Assembly: GCA_026389655.1 (NCBI GenBank)
Contig: JAPLHL010000047.1
Coordinates: 1 to 19,618 of the forward strand
DNA from: Chloroflexota bacterium
GTDB taxonomy: Bacteria > Chloroflexota > Dehalococcoidia > GIF9 > UBA5629
Length of the DNA stretch: 19,618 nt
Reading direction: 5' to 3'
Numbering within the stretch: the first letter of the stretch is position 1; each line of letters opens with the position of its first letter. The notes beneath the pieces are model-generated. The model ran no database searches and was not told where the DNA came from. It saw nothing but the letters and a program-made list of their open reading frames with translations. The position numbers were made by a program, and so were the translations under genes. Shown here one piece after another: positions 7,557 through 15,273 of this stretch.

Positions 7557-7585
7557 ATTCTATTTGAGCGCTTATCTCAAGTCAA
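7557..7585 (-). promoter_or_regulatory. Strong promoter of the nitroreductase-bioY unit
   Basis: On the minus strand TTGACT (7580-7585) and TAGAAT (7557-7562) are separated by 17 bases, each matching five of six consensus positions. The start codon lies about 28 bases beyond the -10. Confidence 0.65.
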
Positions 7586-7598
7586 TAGAGAATCTCAA
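7564..7598. promoter_or_regulatory. Inverted and direct repeats in the nitroreductase promoter (putative operator)
   Basis: TTGAG (7564-7568) and CTCAA (7576-7580) form an inverted repeat filling the spacer between the -35 and -10 boxes. The heptamer ATCTCAA occurs twice (7574-7580 and 7592-7598), 18 bases apart on the same face. This is the usual place for a repressor site. No regulator gene is adjacent. Confidence 0.35.
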
Positions 7599-7649
7599 AA
7601 CGAATCGGACCGCATGATGACGATAATTGCCCATGTTGCTGGAAGCGTC

Positions 7650-7658
7650 TGCTATAAT
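7650..7658 (+). promoter_or_regulatory. Extended -10 promoter for the transglutaminase-amidohydrolase pair
   Basis: TGC-TATAAT is a perfect extended -10 box pointing toward the gene at 7703, giving a leader of about 38 bases. No convincing -35 hexamer is present at 16-18 bases, which extended -10 promoters can tolerate. Confidence 0.5.
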
Positions 7659-7702
7659 GAATTTGATCTGGTATTAGATTCGAAAGGACACAGTACCTAT
7701 TT

Positions 7703-8296
7703 ATGCCCATGAACAGTATCATCGACAGCAAGCTCAGGGAGTGGACGGCTGGCAAAAGCGGGCGGGAGGCGATGATCGCCATATACTGCAAAATACGTGA
7801 TATACCCTACGGCATTTTGCCTGAGCTCAACGATCCTACCAACTACCTGCGGATATTCGAAACGAACATGGGCTCATGCACACCTAAACACTTTCTTATG
7901 TGCAACATGTACAGGATGCTCGGGTTAAATGTGCTTTACGGGGTCTATCCTTACCGCTGGGCCGAATTTGAGGAGCTTTACCCGAAGGAGTTGTGGAAAC
8001 TGGCACTAAAGATGGCCCCTGCCAGTCACCTGGCCTGCAAGGTTGAAATCAACGGCCGTTACGTGCTGGTAGACGCCACTGTCGATCCACCCCTTGGCCG
8101 TATCGGCCTGCCTGTGAATGAAAGCTGGGATGGAGAATCGGATACCGTATTGCCCGTTCTGCCTACGGGAGAAGAGGAATTATATTACCCTTCAGAAGCA
8201 GATTTGATGGCGCCGCCTGATTTGGACGATAACGCCCGGTCGTTTTATCAAGGTCTGAATACGTATTTTCAGGAAATCCGGGATGGCAGATACTAA
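7703..8296 (+). CDS. Transglutaminase-like cysteine-hydrolase domain protein
   Basis: Stand-alone transglutaminase-like (papain-fold) protein of 197 residues. The Cys-His-Asp triad is readable in order: C59 in MGSCTPKHFLM, H109 in ASHLACKVEINGRYVLVDATV and D124 in VDAT. Bacterial members usually cleave amide bonds (protease or amidase) rather than cross-link. There is no signal peptide or membrane segment, so it is cytoplasmic. Residues after about 140 are acidic and unlike the core. The ATG at 7703 has only a distant AAAGGA (14 bases away), so the ATG at 7709 cannot be excluded. It overlaps the following amidohydrolase by 14 bases, which implies coupled translation and a shared pathway. The actual substrate is unknown. 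Confidence 0.82.
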   Translation: MPMNSIIDSKLREWTAGKSGREAMIAIYCKIRDIPYGILPELNDPTNYLRIFETNMGSCTPKHFLMCNMYRMLGLNVLYGVYPYRWAEFEELYPKELWKLALKMAPASHLACKVEINGRYVLVDATVDPPLGRIGLPVNESWDGESDTVLPVLPTGEEELYYPSEADLMAPPDLDDNARSFYQGLNTYFQEIRDGRY

Positions 8297-9830
8297 AGCC
8301 GACCTCGTACTTTGCAACGCCAGGGCGGTGACGCTCGATCCGCGCTACCCTGATGCTTTGACTATCTACATTAGAGGCGATCACATCCTGAAAGTCAGCA
8401 ACCTGGACTTCGACCGTAGCCTGACGTCTCCAAGGGCCCTTGTGATCGACTGTGCGGGGAAGACCGTCATCCCGGGTTTCCACGATGCCCACTGCCATGT
8501 AGTGGGCTATGCTGAAAGCCTGGTTAACGTTGACGTCAGCCCATCCTCTGTACATTCCATTGATGATATGGTCCAGAAAATTAAACGGGCCGCATCTATG
8601 GCTCCTGCCGGTAGCTGGATCCGCTGTACTGGCTACAATGAGTTTTACCTGTCAGAGACAAGGCCCCCCACCAGGCATGATCTCGACCGGGCCACCATAG
8701 CCTACCCCGTTAAACTGATGCACCGTAGCGGGCATGCCTATGTGCTTAATACACCTGCTATGGCCATCGCCGGTATTACCAACGAGTTAGAGGAGCCGCC
8801 GGGAGGCATGATCGACAGGGACCTGGATACGGGAGAACCCAATGGTTTGCTTTTTGGTATGGGCAGATACCTCGCAAACGTGGTCCCTCCTTTAAGTGAC
8901 AATGAGCTTGATATGGCTATTAAATATGCCGGCAAGGCATTGGTAAGTCTTGGAGTTACTTCTGTACAGGATGCCTCGCCGGGAAATGATCTTAACCGCT
9001 GGAGGCAATTCCTTGACTGGAAAAAAAGAGGGCTGTTCGCCCCCAGGACAATGCTCATGTTCGGCCCGGAACAGGTTGAGATATTGCCGCTTCACGATAA
9101 GCGAAGCGGCCTCCGCAGCGGCGCAGTCAAGATCGTTCTGGACGAAGTACGTGGTTGCCTCAACCCTCCACAGGCCGAGCTAAACAAAATGATAGCTGCG
9201 ATACATGACAGGCATTTGCAGGTAGCGATACACGCTGTAGAAGAGACTACCATAGATGCTGCCATAAAGGCACTGATCTTCGCTCTCGAAAAATACCCCC
9301 TTCATGGCCACCGGCACAGGATCGAGCACTGCTCGATATGCACGGCAGATAATGCTGGAAAATTGGCTAAGCTAGGTGCGGTAATAGTTACCAACCCGTC
9401 ATTCATATATTATTCCGGAGAAAGATACCTGGCTACCGTACATGCCAGCCAGAGAAAGCACCTGTATGCATTGAATACCATGCTTCAGGCAGGCTTGAGA
9501 ATAGCAGCGGGTTCCGATGCCCCCGTAGTGCCACCGGACCCACTCAAGGGAATTTATTCGGCAATCGCGCGTAAAGCGGAAACCGGGCAGGTAGTCTTGA
9601 AAAAAGAAGCAGTTTCCTTTATTGATGCCCTAAGTTTCTATACTGGTAACGCCGCTTACTCATGTTTCCAGGAAAGGCAGTTAGGAACAATAACGCGAGG
9701 TAAATATGCCGACCTGGTCATATTGAATATGGACTCCGGCAATGCAAGCCAGGATGAAATAGCGGACACGAAGGTAGATATGACTATACTGGGAGGAAAG
9801 GTGGTATATCGTCGTACCAGTACAGGCTAA
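8283..9830 (+). CDS. Amidohydrolase family 3 protein (YtcJ-like)
   Basis: Metal-dependent hydrolase of the amidohydrolase superfamily, 515 residues. It has the composite barrel of YtcJ/NfdA-type enzymes, which cleave N-substituted formamides or other amides. Metal and active-site residues are in the usual order: HDAHCH with H70 and H72, K283 in AVKIVLDEV (possible bridging lysine), H317 in AIHAVEE, H349 in HRIEHC, and D412 in GSDAPV. The N-terminal strand block ADLVLCNARAVTLDP and the late GTITRGKYADLVIL are the small beta-sandwich halves. AGGAAA seven bases upstream supports the start, which overlaps the transglutaminase-like gene by 14 bases. It ends 21 bases from the convergent acyl-CoA dehydrogenase, with no obvious terminator between. 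The substrate is unknown, but pairing with a cysteine hydrolase suggests two-step cleavage of an amide compound. Confidence 0.93.
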   Translation: MADTKADLVLCNARAVTLDPRYPDALTIYIRGDHILKVSNLDFDRSLTSPRALVIDCAGKTVIPGFHDAHCHVVGYAESLVNVDVSPSSVHSIDDMVQKIKRAASMAPAGSWIRCTGYNEFYLSETRPPTRHDLDRATIAYPVKLMHRSGHAYVLNTPAMAIAGITNELEEPPGGMIDRDLDTGEPNGLLFGMGRYLANVVPPLSDNELDMAIKYAGKALVSLGVTSVQDASPGNDLNRWRQFLDWKKRGLFAPRTMLMFGPEQVEILPLHDKRSGLRSGAVKIVLDEVRGCLNPPQAELNKMIAAIHDRHLQVAIHAVEETTIDAAIKALIFALEKYPLHGHRHRIEHCSICTADNAGKLAKLGAVIVTNPSFIYYSGERYLATVHASQRKHLYALNTMLQAGLRIAAGSDAPVVPPDPLKGIYSAIARKAETGQVVLKKEAVSFIDALSFYTGNAAYSCFQERQLGTITRGKYADLVILNMDSGNASQDEIADTKVDMTILGGKVVYRRTSTG

Positions 9831-9851
9831 TTATCAACGATACTCCGGCGC

Positions 9852-11555
9852 CTATTCATTCATCACGTATTTATCTTTCAAGCTCAGTACATTCTTCTCC
9901 CAGACATCTTTGAATTTTTCATCGTTGATGACAGGCTTCTTTATCAATTCCTTAAGGTATGCTTCCTGCTCAGGGCTGTTTTCGAAATTCGAGTAAACCG
10001 ACAGGGCATACTGGGAAAAGTCCCGCACCATAAAGTTGAAGATCTCATCCACAGTAGGCTCATCTATCTTGTAGTTTCTCATATTTTCCAGAATAAGCTG
10101 AGCATATGGGATAAGTGTGAACATCTCGCCCATAGCCATACTATAGTCCACGTTCTTGCCTTGCTCTTTGGAGGGCGGCGTCTTCTTTAGCATCTCCCGG
10201 AATGTCTCCACCTGCTGTTTGAAAACGTTGAAATTGGCTATATCCACACCTTCATAAGCCTTGCGGTAATCGGGGAATGTAACTTTACTAAGTCCTCCGG
10301 CATACTGTTTGAACAGGTAACCGTCGTCTGAATTTTCGCTTCCCACAGGCACGTTAGGGTATTCATCTTTATTGAAGAGATAGTTTTGGATGAACTTGAT
10401 AATGAGAGCCATATTAACATGCGTGGTACCTTCCAGCTTGGGCAGCATGCCAATATCGCGGACTGCCATCTCGAAATACGTGTCCTGTTCGAAGCCCTTA
10501 GCCGCAATTACATCGTGCAACATCTGTATAACTTTCTCTCCCTGTGTGGTCACTTTCATCTTAACGATGGGATTGTACAGCAGGTAACGGCGGTCCATAT
10601 TAGAGGCCGCTTTGAGATAATCGCCTGCCCGTAGAGCGACTAGCTTCATGGCCACCAGCCTCGCATAAGCCTCCGTGAAGAGCTTTTTTACATGGGGAAA
10701 ATCGGTAACCAGCTGGCCGTATAACTGCCGCGAGGCGGCATGGTTGAGAGCCTCGTAGAAGCAATGGGTACAAATGCCGATAGAAGCCCATCCCAACTCG
10801 AATTTCCCGACGTTTACAGTATTTAGCGATGAATCCCAGGCAAGCTGCCCACGCGATAAAATATCCTTCTCTGTGATGGGATAATCGCTCAGTTTGTACT
10901 CTGACACGTAGGCCTGCCTTACACCTGATGTGTCAATCTTTTTAACGCATTCATATTTGGGATGCTTTGGATCTACTACGAAAAATACATATTCGCCGGT
11001 GCCCTGTATTTTTCCGAAAGTTGATACAAGGGCGGCAGCATTGCCGTTGCCGATGTAGTATTTACTACCCCGGGCAAGGAAACTGCCGTCCGGCTGCGGG
11101 TACAACATCATCTCGGATGAATAAAGGTCGGCGCCATGTGCCTTCTCGGAGAGACCGAAGGCGAAGATGCCTCCCTCTTCCAGTAATTTGGCGGTCTTAT
11201 GTTTGACATCTTCATTATTGCCCATCCAGATTGGACCGAGGCCCAGTATCGTCACTTGCCACGCATACCAGTAACACAACCCGTAAAATGAGAGTAGTTC
11301 GTTGTATTCCTCGATGCGCCACATATCCCAGCGAGAATCAGGGGCCCCATAACCCTTGGGTGTAAGCAGCCTGGCGAAGGTTTTTTCCTTCTTGAGAAAA
11401 TCAAGGAAGTCCTCATACCAGATAGCAGCCTGGTCATCTTCTTTGATCTTCTTCAAACCTTTCTTTTCAAAGAAATCGATAGTTTTGAGCATGATCTCCC
11501 TGGATTCATTGTCCATGTGGGCCCGGTCATAGGCTTTAGGATTAAATAAAAACAT
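9852..11555 (-). CDS. Acyl-CoA dehydrogenase family protein, long form
   Basis: FAD enzyme that introduces a 2,3 double bond into an acyl-CoA, passing electrons to ETF. With the chosen start it has 567 residues, far longer than the usual 380. The core runs to about 400, with FAFGLSEKAHGADLYS (131-146) as the FAD/substrate block. LEGTTHVNM supplies E375, which matches the catalytic base of medium-chain acyl-CoA dehydrogenase. The remaining roughly 165 residues are a helical, charged C-terminal extension as in some long FadE-type members. I prefer ATG 11555 over 11570 because AGGAGGTG lies seven bases ahead of it and inside the longer version. A TTGACA promoter stands about 35 bases upstream of the start. 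No ETF genes are in the window. The substrate is unknown. Confidence 0.93.
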   Translation of the reverse strand: MFLFNPKAYDRAHMDNESREIMLKTIDFFEKKGLKKIKEDDQAAIWYEDFLDFLKKEKTFARLLTPKGYGAPDSRWDMWRIEEYNELLSFYGLCYWYAWQVTILGLGPIWMGNNEDVKHKTAKLLEEGGIFAFGLSEKAHGADLYSSEMMLYPQPDGSFLARGSKYYIGNGNAAALVSTFGKIQGTGEYVFFVVDPKHPKYECVKKIDTSGVRQAYVSEYKLSDYPITEKDILSRGQLAWDSSLNTVNVGKFELGWASIGICTHCFYEALNHAASRQLYGQLVTDFPHVKKLFTEAYARLVAMKLVALRAGDYLKAASNMDRRYLLYNPIVKMKVTTQGEKVIQMLHDVIAAKGFEQDTYFEMAVRDIGMLPKLEGTTHVNMALIIKFIQNYLFNKDEYPNVPVGSENSDDGYLFKQYAGGLSKVTFPDYRKAYEGVDIANFNVFKQQVETFREMLKKTPPSKEQGKNVDYSMAMGEMFTLIPYAQLILENMRNYKIDEPTVDEIFNFMVRDFSQYALSVYSNFENSPEQEAYLKELIKKPVINDEKFKDVWEKNVLSLKDKYVMNE

Positions 11556-11591
11556 CAGGCACCTCCTCATATCGCTGAAATAATCCGCGCC

Positions 11592-11620
11592 AGTCTATCC
11601 TGCCAAATATCCGATGTCAA
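11592..11620 (-). promoter_or_regulatory. Promoter for the acyl-CoA dehydrogenase
   Basis: On the minus strand a perfect TTGACA (11615-11620) and TAGACT (11592-11597) are 17 bases apart. They lie in the gap between the CoA-transferase fusion and the dehydrogenase, leaving a leader of about 30 bases with the AGGAGGTG ribosome site. Confidence 0.65.
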
Positions 11621-11672
11621 CCGCATTGATCGAATAGGGCAGCGGCTTCAAACCAGCTTGCATTGCCCGGCT

Positions 11673-14069
11673 CTAAGCGATAATACCGCCCTCGACATAG
11701 GTCTGGAATGTCCTTGCGTCCATTCCCAGTAATTCAGTAAAAACACGGCTGTTGTCAGCGCCCAGTAAAGGTGCAGACTTTTCATAACGGGCCGGGGTTG
11801 CGCTCAGCCTGATCGGATTAGAATCGGAGCGTATTGTGCCCAACACGGGATGCTCCAGATCGATGAAGAAGCCGCGGGCAGCCAGATGAGGGTCTTTTGC
11901 CAGGTCGCTGGCGTCGCTGACAACTGCTGCAGGAATACCGGCACCCTGTAACATTTTCACGAGGTCTTGAGGTGCGTAACCGGCAGTCCATCCGGCCAAA
12001 AGAACATCCAGCTCTTCAGAGCTATCAGAACGGCCTTGCACACTGTCGAACCTGCCTTCCCGCGACCACGCAGGATGGCCCATGACACTGCATAGTGACT
12101 GCCATTCCTCTTCAGAGAAAACAGCGATAACACACCAGCGGTCCTCACCTTTGCAGGGATAACATCCATGTGGGGCAGCAATCTGCCACATTGGCCCATT
12201 TCCCACCGGCTTCACAGAGTTACCATTAAGAGAATAATCAATTAAAGACGGCCCCAGCAGGCTGCAGGTAGCCTCAAGCTCCGAAATGTCCACATGTACT
12301 CCGGTACCGGTAGAATCCCTTAGCTGCAATGCCGACAGCACAGCCAGCGAGGCGTACAGTCCGGATATGTGGTCGGCATAGGCAAAACCGATGCTGCAAG
12401 ACTTTCCGTTAATATAAGCGGTCAAATCCGTTAGACCTGACAACGCGTGCTCTGTCGGACCAAGAGCTGCGAAATCACGCCACGGGCCATTATGGCCAAA
12501 CCCGGACAGACTGACCATTACCAGGCTGGGATTGACCTGCTTCAGCTTATCGTAGTTTAAACCCCAGTTATCCATCACCCTGGGTGTAAAATTTTCGATG
12601 ACTACATCACACTTTTTCACAAGGTCAAGCGCCAGTTCACGCGCCTCAGGCCTGCTTAAATCCAGTGTGATGCTCAGCTTGTTGCGGTTCCAGTTGGCGA
12701 AATAGGCCGTATCATTTTGCTCGGCGCCCGTCGCTATTTTACGAGACTGCACTTTGATGACCTCGGCGCCAAAATCAGCCAGCGTCCTGGTAGCATAAGG
12801 CCCGGCCAGCATCCAGGTAAAATCCAGCACCCTCACACCTTCAAGTGGTAACTTCGAGTTTTGATTGCCCTGCGCACCAGCCGGATGAGTGGATGCAGTT
12901 CTTATTACAAGCTGCGGTAACATCGCATTGTGTTCCCCGGCGATAGGCGGCCTCTGCCACTTGAGATCATTAGAACCGTTGAAGCATATAACAGGTCCGG
13001 GCACATTGAATTTGTTATTTGCTTCAGGGTGTTGTGCAGGTATAAAGAAACCCCTGCTGCCTAACTGTTCATTTTCCATCACATCTTCGATCGAGTTCAC
13101 GATAGCCCAGGGAAACCGCATGGATTGGCCCAACTCAAAGACCTCATGGCTATTTTGCATGCAGGTCCAGAAGGAAAAGATGTCCTGGATATTTTCGATA
13201 TGCTGTTTGCGGAACTCTTCATCACGCCAGGCTGCTTGCGTGAGATCTGCGGCCATATGCTTTTGATCGAGCAGCTCAACCAGCGTTTCCCACTCTCGGT
13301 TGAACGTCAAAAGGACAAATTTATCACGGCAGGGGAACAGGTCGGATGAGCAATTCCATTGAAGGGCACCCTGCCTGCAAGGGACTATTCCTTCATTAAA
13401 ATATTGTATCAGTACATGCTCCAGCGCTGCTGCCACCGCTTCCTGCAGGGAAATATCAATATGCTGGCCTTTGCCGCTAAGGTCGCGCCAGCGAAGCGCC
13501 AGCATAATGCCGTTGGCCGCAAACAGCGACGCCAGGAAATAGGACTGGTTGCCATAGGATTTAAGGGGAGTTTTATCGGGCTTCCCGGTCACGTACATCT
13601 GACCACCCGAGGCACAGGCTACAAGGTCGCTGGTTTTATATTTGCTGTTGGGACCGGTCTGGCCGAATCCGGTGATCGATGCCATGATAAGGCCGGGATT
13701 AATAGAAGAAAGCGATTCATAGTCGAGCCCTAGAGTTTTGAGATAACCAGGCAACGAAGACTCGACTACTGCATCACTGGTTGAAACAAGATTAAGGAAA
13801 TGCTTTTTGTCTTCGTGGTCTTCCAGGTCCAGCGTAATGCCCAGCTTGCCGCTGTTGTTATACCAGAAAGAAAGGCTCCGTTCAGGACCGGGTAGATTAC
13901 CTGAAAATGGACCATGGCTTCTTGACGGATCGCCGCCCGGCCTCTCCACCTTGACTACGTCCGCTCCCAGGTCAGCGAGTACTTTGGAACAATACTCGGC
14001 TTTTTCATCAGCCAGGTCGATAATACGAACGCCCTGCAACGGCTTCAATTGTGCTTCAGGGGATGCCAT
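11673..14069 (-). CDS. Tandem-fused CaiB/BaiF (family III) CoA-transferase, N-terminal half lacking the catalytic Asp
   Basis: Two CaiB/BaiF domains in one 798-residue chain: the first at about 8-390, the second from LPLEGVRVLDFTWMLAGPYA (about 407) to the end. Family III enzymes move CoA between carboxylic acids through an aspartyl-CoA anhydride. In the second half that aspartate is D566 (FAYADHISGLYA). In the first half the aligned residue is Y177 (NQSYFLASLFA), so this half is probably structural or substrate-binding. Single-chain tandem fusions are known, for example DddD, where only the second half carries the nucleophile. I use ATG 14069, where the homology begins (LQGVRIIDLADEK at 11-23); the ORF runs on to 14150 without similarity. 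There is no Shine-Dalgarno, but an extended -10 lies seven bases before the ATG. It faces the same way as the acyl-CoA dehydrogenase, which it precedes by about 100 bases. Confidence 0.92.
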   Translation of the reverse strand: MASPEAQLKPLQGVRIIDLADEKAEYCSKVLADLGADVVKVERPGGDPSRSHGPFSGNLPGPERSLSFWYNNSGKLGITLDLEDHEDKKHFLNLVSTSDAVVESSLPGYLKTLGLDYESLSSINPGLIMASITGFGQTGPNSKYKTSDLVACASGGQMYVTGKPDKTPLKSYGNQSYFLASLFAANGIMLALRWRDLSGKGQHIDISLQEAVAAALEHVLIQYFNEGIVPCRQGALQWNCSSDLFPCRDKFVLLTFNREWETLVELLDQKHMAADLTQAAWRDEEFRKQHIENIQDIFSFWTCMQNSHEVFELGQSMRFPWAIVNSIEDVMENEQLGSRGFFIPAQHPEANNKFNVPGPVICFNGSNDLKWQRPPIAGEHNAMLPQLVIRTASTHPAGAQGNQNSKLPLEGVRVLDFTWMLAGPYATRTLADFGAEVIKVQSRKIATGAEQNDTAYFANWNRNKLSITLDLSRPEARELALDLVKKCDVVIENFTPRVMDNWGLNYDKLKQVNPSLVMVSLSGFGHNGPWRDFAALGPTEHALSGLTDLTAYINGKSCSIGFAYADHISGLYASLAVLSALQLRDSTGTGVHVDISELEATCSLLGPSLIDYSLNGNSVKPVGNGPMWQIAAPHGCYPCKGEDRWCVIAVFSEEEWQSLCSVMGHPAWSREGRFDSVQGRSDSSEELDVLLAGWTAGYAPQDLVKMLQGAGIPAAVVSDASDLAKDPHLAARGFFIDLEHPVLGTIRSDSNPIRLSATPARYEKSAPLLGADNSRVFTELLGMDARTFQTYVEGGIIA

Positions 14070-14076
14070 AATGCCT

Positions 14077-14085
14077 ATTATAGCA
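14077..14085 (-). promoter_or_regulatory. Extended -10 abutting the CoA-transferase start (leaderless)
   Basis: TGC-TATAAT on the minus strand ends seven bases before the ATG at 14069, so RNA would begin at or within a base or two of the start codon. There is no ribosome site in front of the gene, which fits a leaderless transcript. The -35 region is weak. Confidence 0.55.
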
Positions 14086-14149
14086 TCGCTAAACGGGTAT
14101 ATTGTCCGGAAAAATCGAACGAATGCAGACACGCACTCGACAGTATGCA

Positions 14150-14182
14150 ATAAAAATGATAGCGGACGGGTTCCCGACCCGT
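14150..14182 (-). terminator. Possible terminator after the desulforedoxin genes
   Basis: On the minus strand ACGGGT (14177-14182) pairs with ACCCGT (14166-14171) around a five-base loop, followed about 10 bases later by TTTTT. The delayed T-run makes it an imperfect intrinsic terminator. Its place, 32 bases after the last gene of the CoA-transferase/desulforedoxin unit, is right. Confidence 0.4.
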
Positions 14183-14213
14183 TCTCAACTATGCTGAGCC
14201 GATTAAGTAAGAA

Positions 14214-14357
14214 CTAGTCTGAAGAAGGCAGGGCTTTGGGCTTCTGAAGTTCCATCTCCTTACCGTCGCAAACCACCGTGCCGGCGCCCGCCTTGGTGCA
14301 AAGCACCTCGGTTCCGCAGACTTCACACTTAAATCTTTTTCCAAGCTGGTGAGCCAT
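14214..14357 (-). CDS. Desulforedoxin-like mini-protein with one metal cysteine replaced
   Basis: A 47-residue protein homologous to its neighbour upstream and to desulforedoxin, a small Fe(Cys)4 or Zn ribbon. C11 and C14 form the CxxC (FKCEVCGTE). The second pair, normally adjacent cysteines, is C30-D31 (VVCDGKEM), so one ligand is lost. An extra C20 in VLCTKAG or the aspartate might replace it. It also has an eight-residue C-terminal extension (KPKALPSSD). GGAGAG six bases upstream supports the start. It is last in a probable operon with the normal desulforedoxin-like gene (29 bases away) and both CoA-transferase subunits. The metal-site change suggests different metal, redox potential or function, or decay. 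Confidence 0.8.
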   Translation of the reverse strand: MAHQLGKRFKCEVCGTEVLCTKAGAGTVVCDGKEMELQKPKALPSSD

Positions 14358-14386
14358 TTTATCTCTCCTGTAATGCAGTCCTCAGT

Positions 14387-14506
14387 TTATTTCTTCAGTT
14401 CCATCGGCTTGTTGCAGCAGATCAACTGGCCGTCGCCACCCTTGGTCACAATAAACTCAGAACCGCATACGGTGCATACGTATTTTTTCCCCATTTGATT
14501 TGCCAT
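14387..14506 (-). CDS. Desulforedoxin-like mini-protein, complete CxxC + CC site
   Basis: A 39-residue protein with C11-x-x-C14 (YVCTVCGSE) and C30-C31 (LICCNKPM), the spacing of desulforedoxin from Desulfovibrio (C9, C12, C28, C29). It should bind one Fe or Zn in a rubredoxin-like site, usually as a dimer, and may act as an electron carrier. The true start is ATG 14506, preceded by GGAGG; the same frame is open upstream to 14596 but that part overlaps the CoA-transferase gene and lacks homology. It lies 58 bases after subunit B of the CoA-transferase and is probably co-transcribed. What a redox or zinc mini-protein does next to a CoA-transferase is unclear. Confidence 0.88.
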   Translation of the reverse strand: MANQMGKKYVCTVCGSEFIVTKGGDGQLICCNKPMELKK

Positions 14507-14564
14507 TGTATAGTTCCTCCAGAGATTAATTTTAGTCTCAGTCGATGGCATTTGCAAAACCGGC

Positions 14565-15263
14565 CTAAAGCTCCATTTCCTTGAAATCCTCAGCAATAAT
14601 AAGAGGTGCGGCGGTCATTTTCTTGATATCTTCCGTAGTCACGCCGGGGATAGCCTCTTTTAGTATCAGCCCCTTTGGCGTCACTTCGATAACCGCATAA
14701 TTGGTAACAATTATATCGACACACGATTTGGCGGTTAAAGGGTATGTGCACTCCATGACAATCTTAGGGTCACCGTCCGTAGTGAAGTGCTCCATAGCGA
14801 CTATCAGCTTCTTTGCGCCGACAGCCAGGTCCATCGAGCCGCCTATATTGCCCATTTTCCCAAGGCCGCGGGCCGGATTGTTCCATCCTGCCAGATCACC
14901 TTTGGCTGACACCTGCAATGCTCCCAGTACAGCTACATCCATGCGCCCGCCGCGAATCATGGCAAAGGATGTCTCTATCCCAAAATAGCTGGATCCTGGC
15001 AATTCACAGACATGCTGGCAACTGGCATTAATGCGGTCCTGATCGATGTTATCTTCCTCTGCCAGTGGTCCGCACTTGAGCATGCCTACCTCAGCCTGCA
15101 GGATGATGTCCCTGCCTTCTATCCAGTTGGAGACCAGTGTGGGTATTCCAATACCGAGGTTAACATATGAGCCATCTTCAAGCATGTTGGCGATTCTCAG
15201 AGCGATCATCTCGCGCTCCAGCGGAGGTATCCCGGGAATAACGACTTTCTTCATCTTACTCAT
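14565..15263 (-). CDS. Family I CoA-transferase, subunit B
   Basis: Beta subunit of a two-subunit (3-oxoacid type) CoA-transferase that exchanges CoA between a donor acyl-CoA and an acid. NLGIGIPTLVSNWI (35-48) is the family block. ILQAEVGMLKCGP places the catalytic glutamate at E58, in the spot of the usual SENG motif. GGRMDVAVLGALQVSAKGDLAGW and KMGNIGGSMDLAVGAKKLIV follow as in ScoB/AtoA. GAGG six bases before the ATG supports the start; the next in-frame ATG (residue 4) is less likely. The gene follows subunit A by 10 bases. The acid substrate (acetoacetate, 3-oxoadipate or other) cannot be chosen from this sequence alone. Confidence 0.93.
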   Translation of the reverse strand: MSKMKKVVIPGIPPLEREMIALRIANMLEDGSYVNLGIGIPTLVSNWIEGRDIILQAEVGMLKCGPLAEEDNIDQDRINASCQHVCELPGSSYFGIETSFAMIRGGRMDVAVLGALQVSAKGDLAGWNNPARGLGKMGNIGGSMDLAVGAKKLIVAMEHFTTDGDPKIVMECTYPLTAKSCVDIIVTNYAVIEVTPKGLILKEAIPGVTTEDIKKMTAAPLIIAEDFKEMEL

Positions 15264-15273
15264 GTTAGCCTCA

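Noticed and set aside
7149..7712. 187-codon plus-strand ORF
   Set aside because: Antisense to the nitroreductase and running over its promoter and the next promoter; no protein-like features.
11556..11570. Upstream ATG for the acyl-CoA dehydrogenase
   Set aside because: Those five codons contain the AGGAGGTG ribosome site of the ATG at 11555.
14070..14150. 27-residue N-terminal extension of the CoA-transferase fusion
   Set aside because: The extra residues lack CaiB similarity and overlap the extended -10 promoter; the ATG at 14069 precedes the conserved block.
14507..14596. 30-residue N-terminal extension of the desulforedoxin-like gene
   Set aside because: It overlaps the end of CoA-transferase subunit B and contains the GGAGG site of the true start at 14506.
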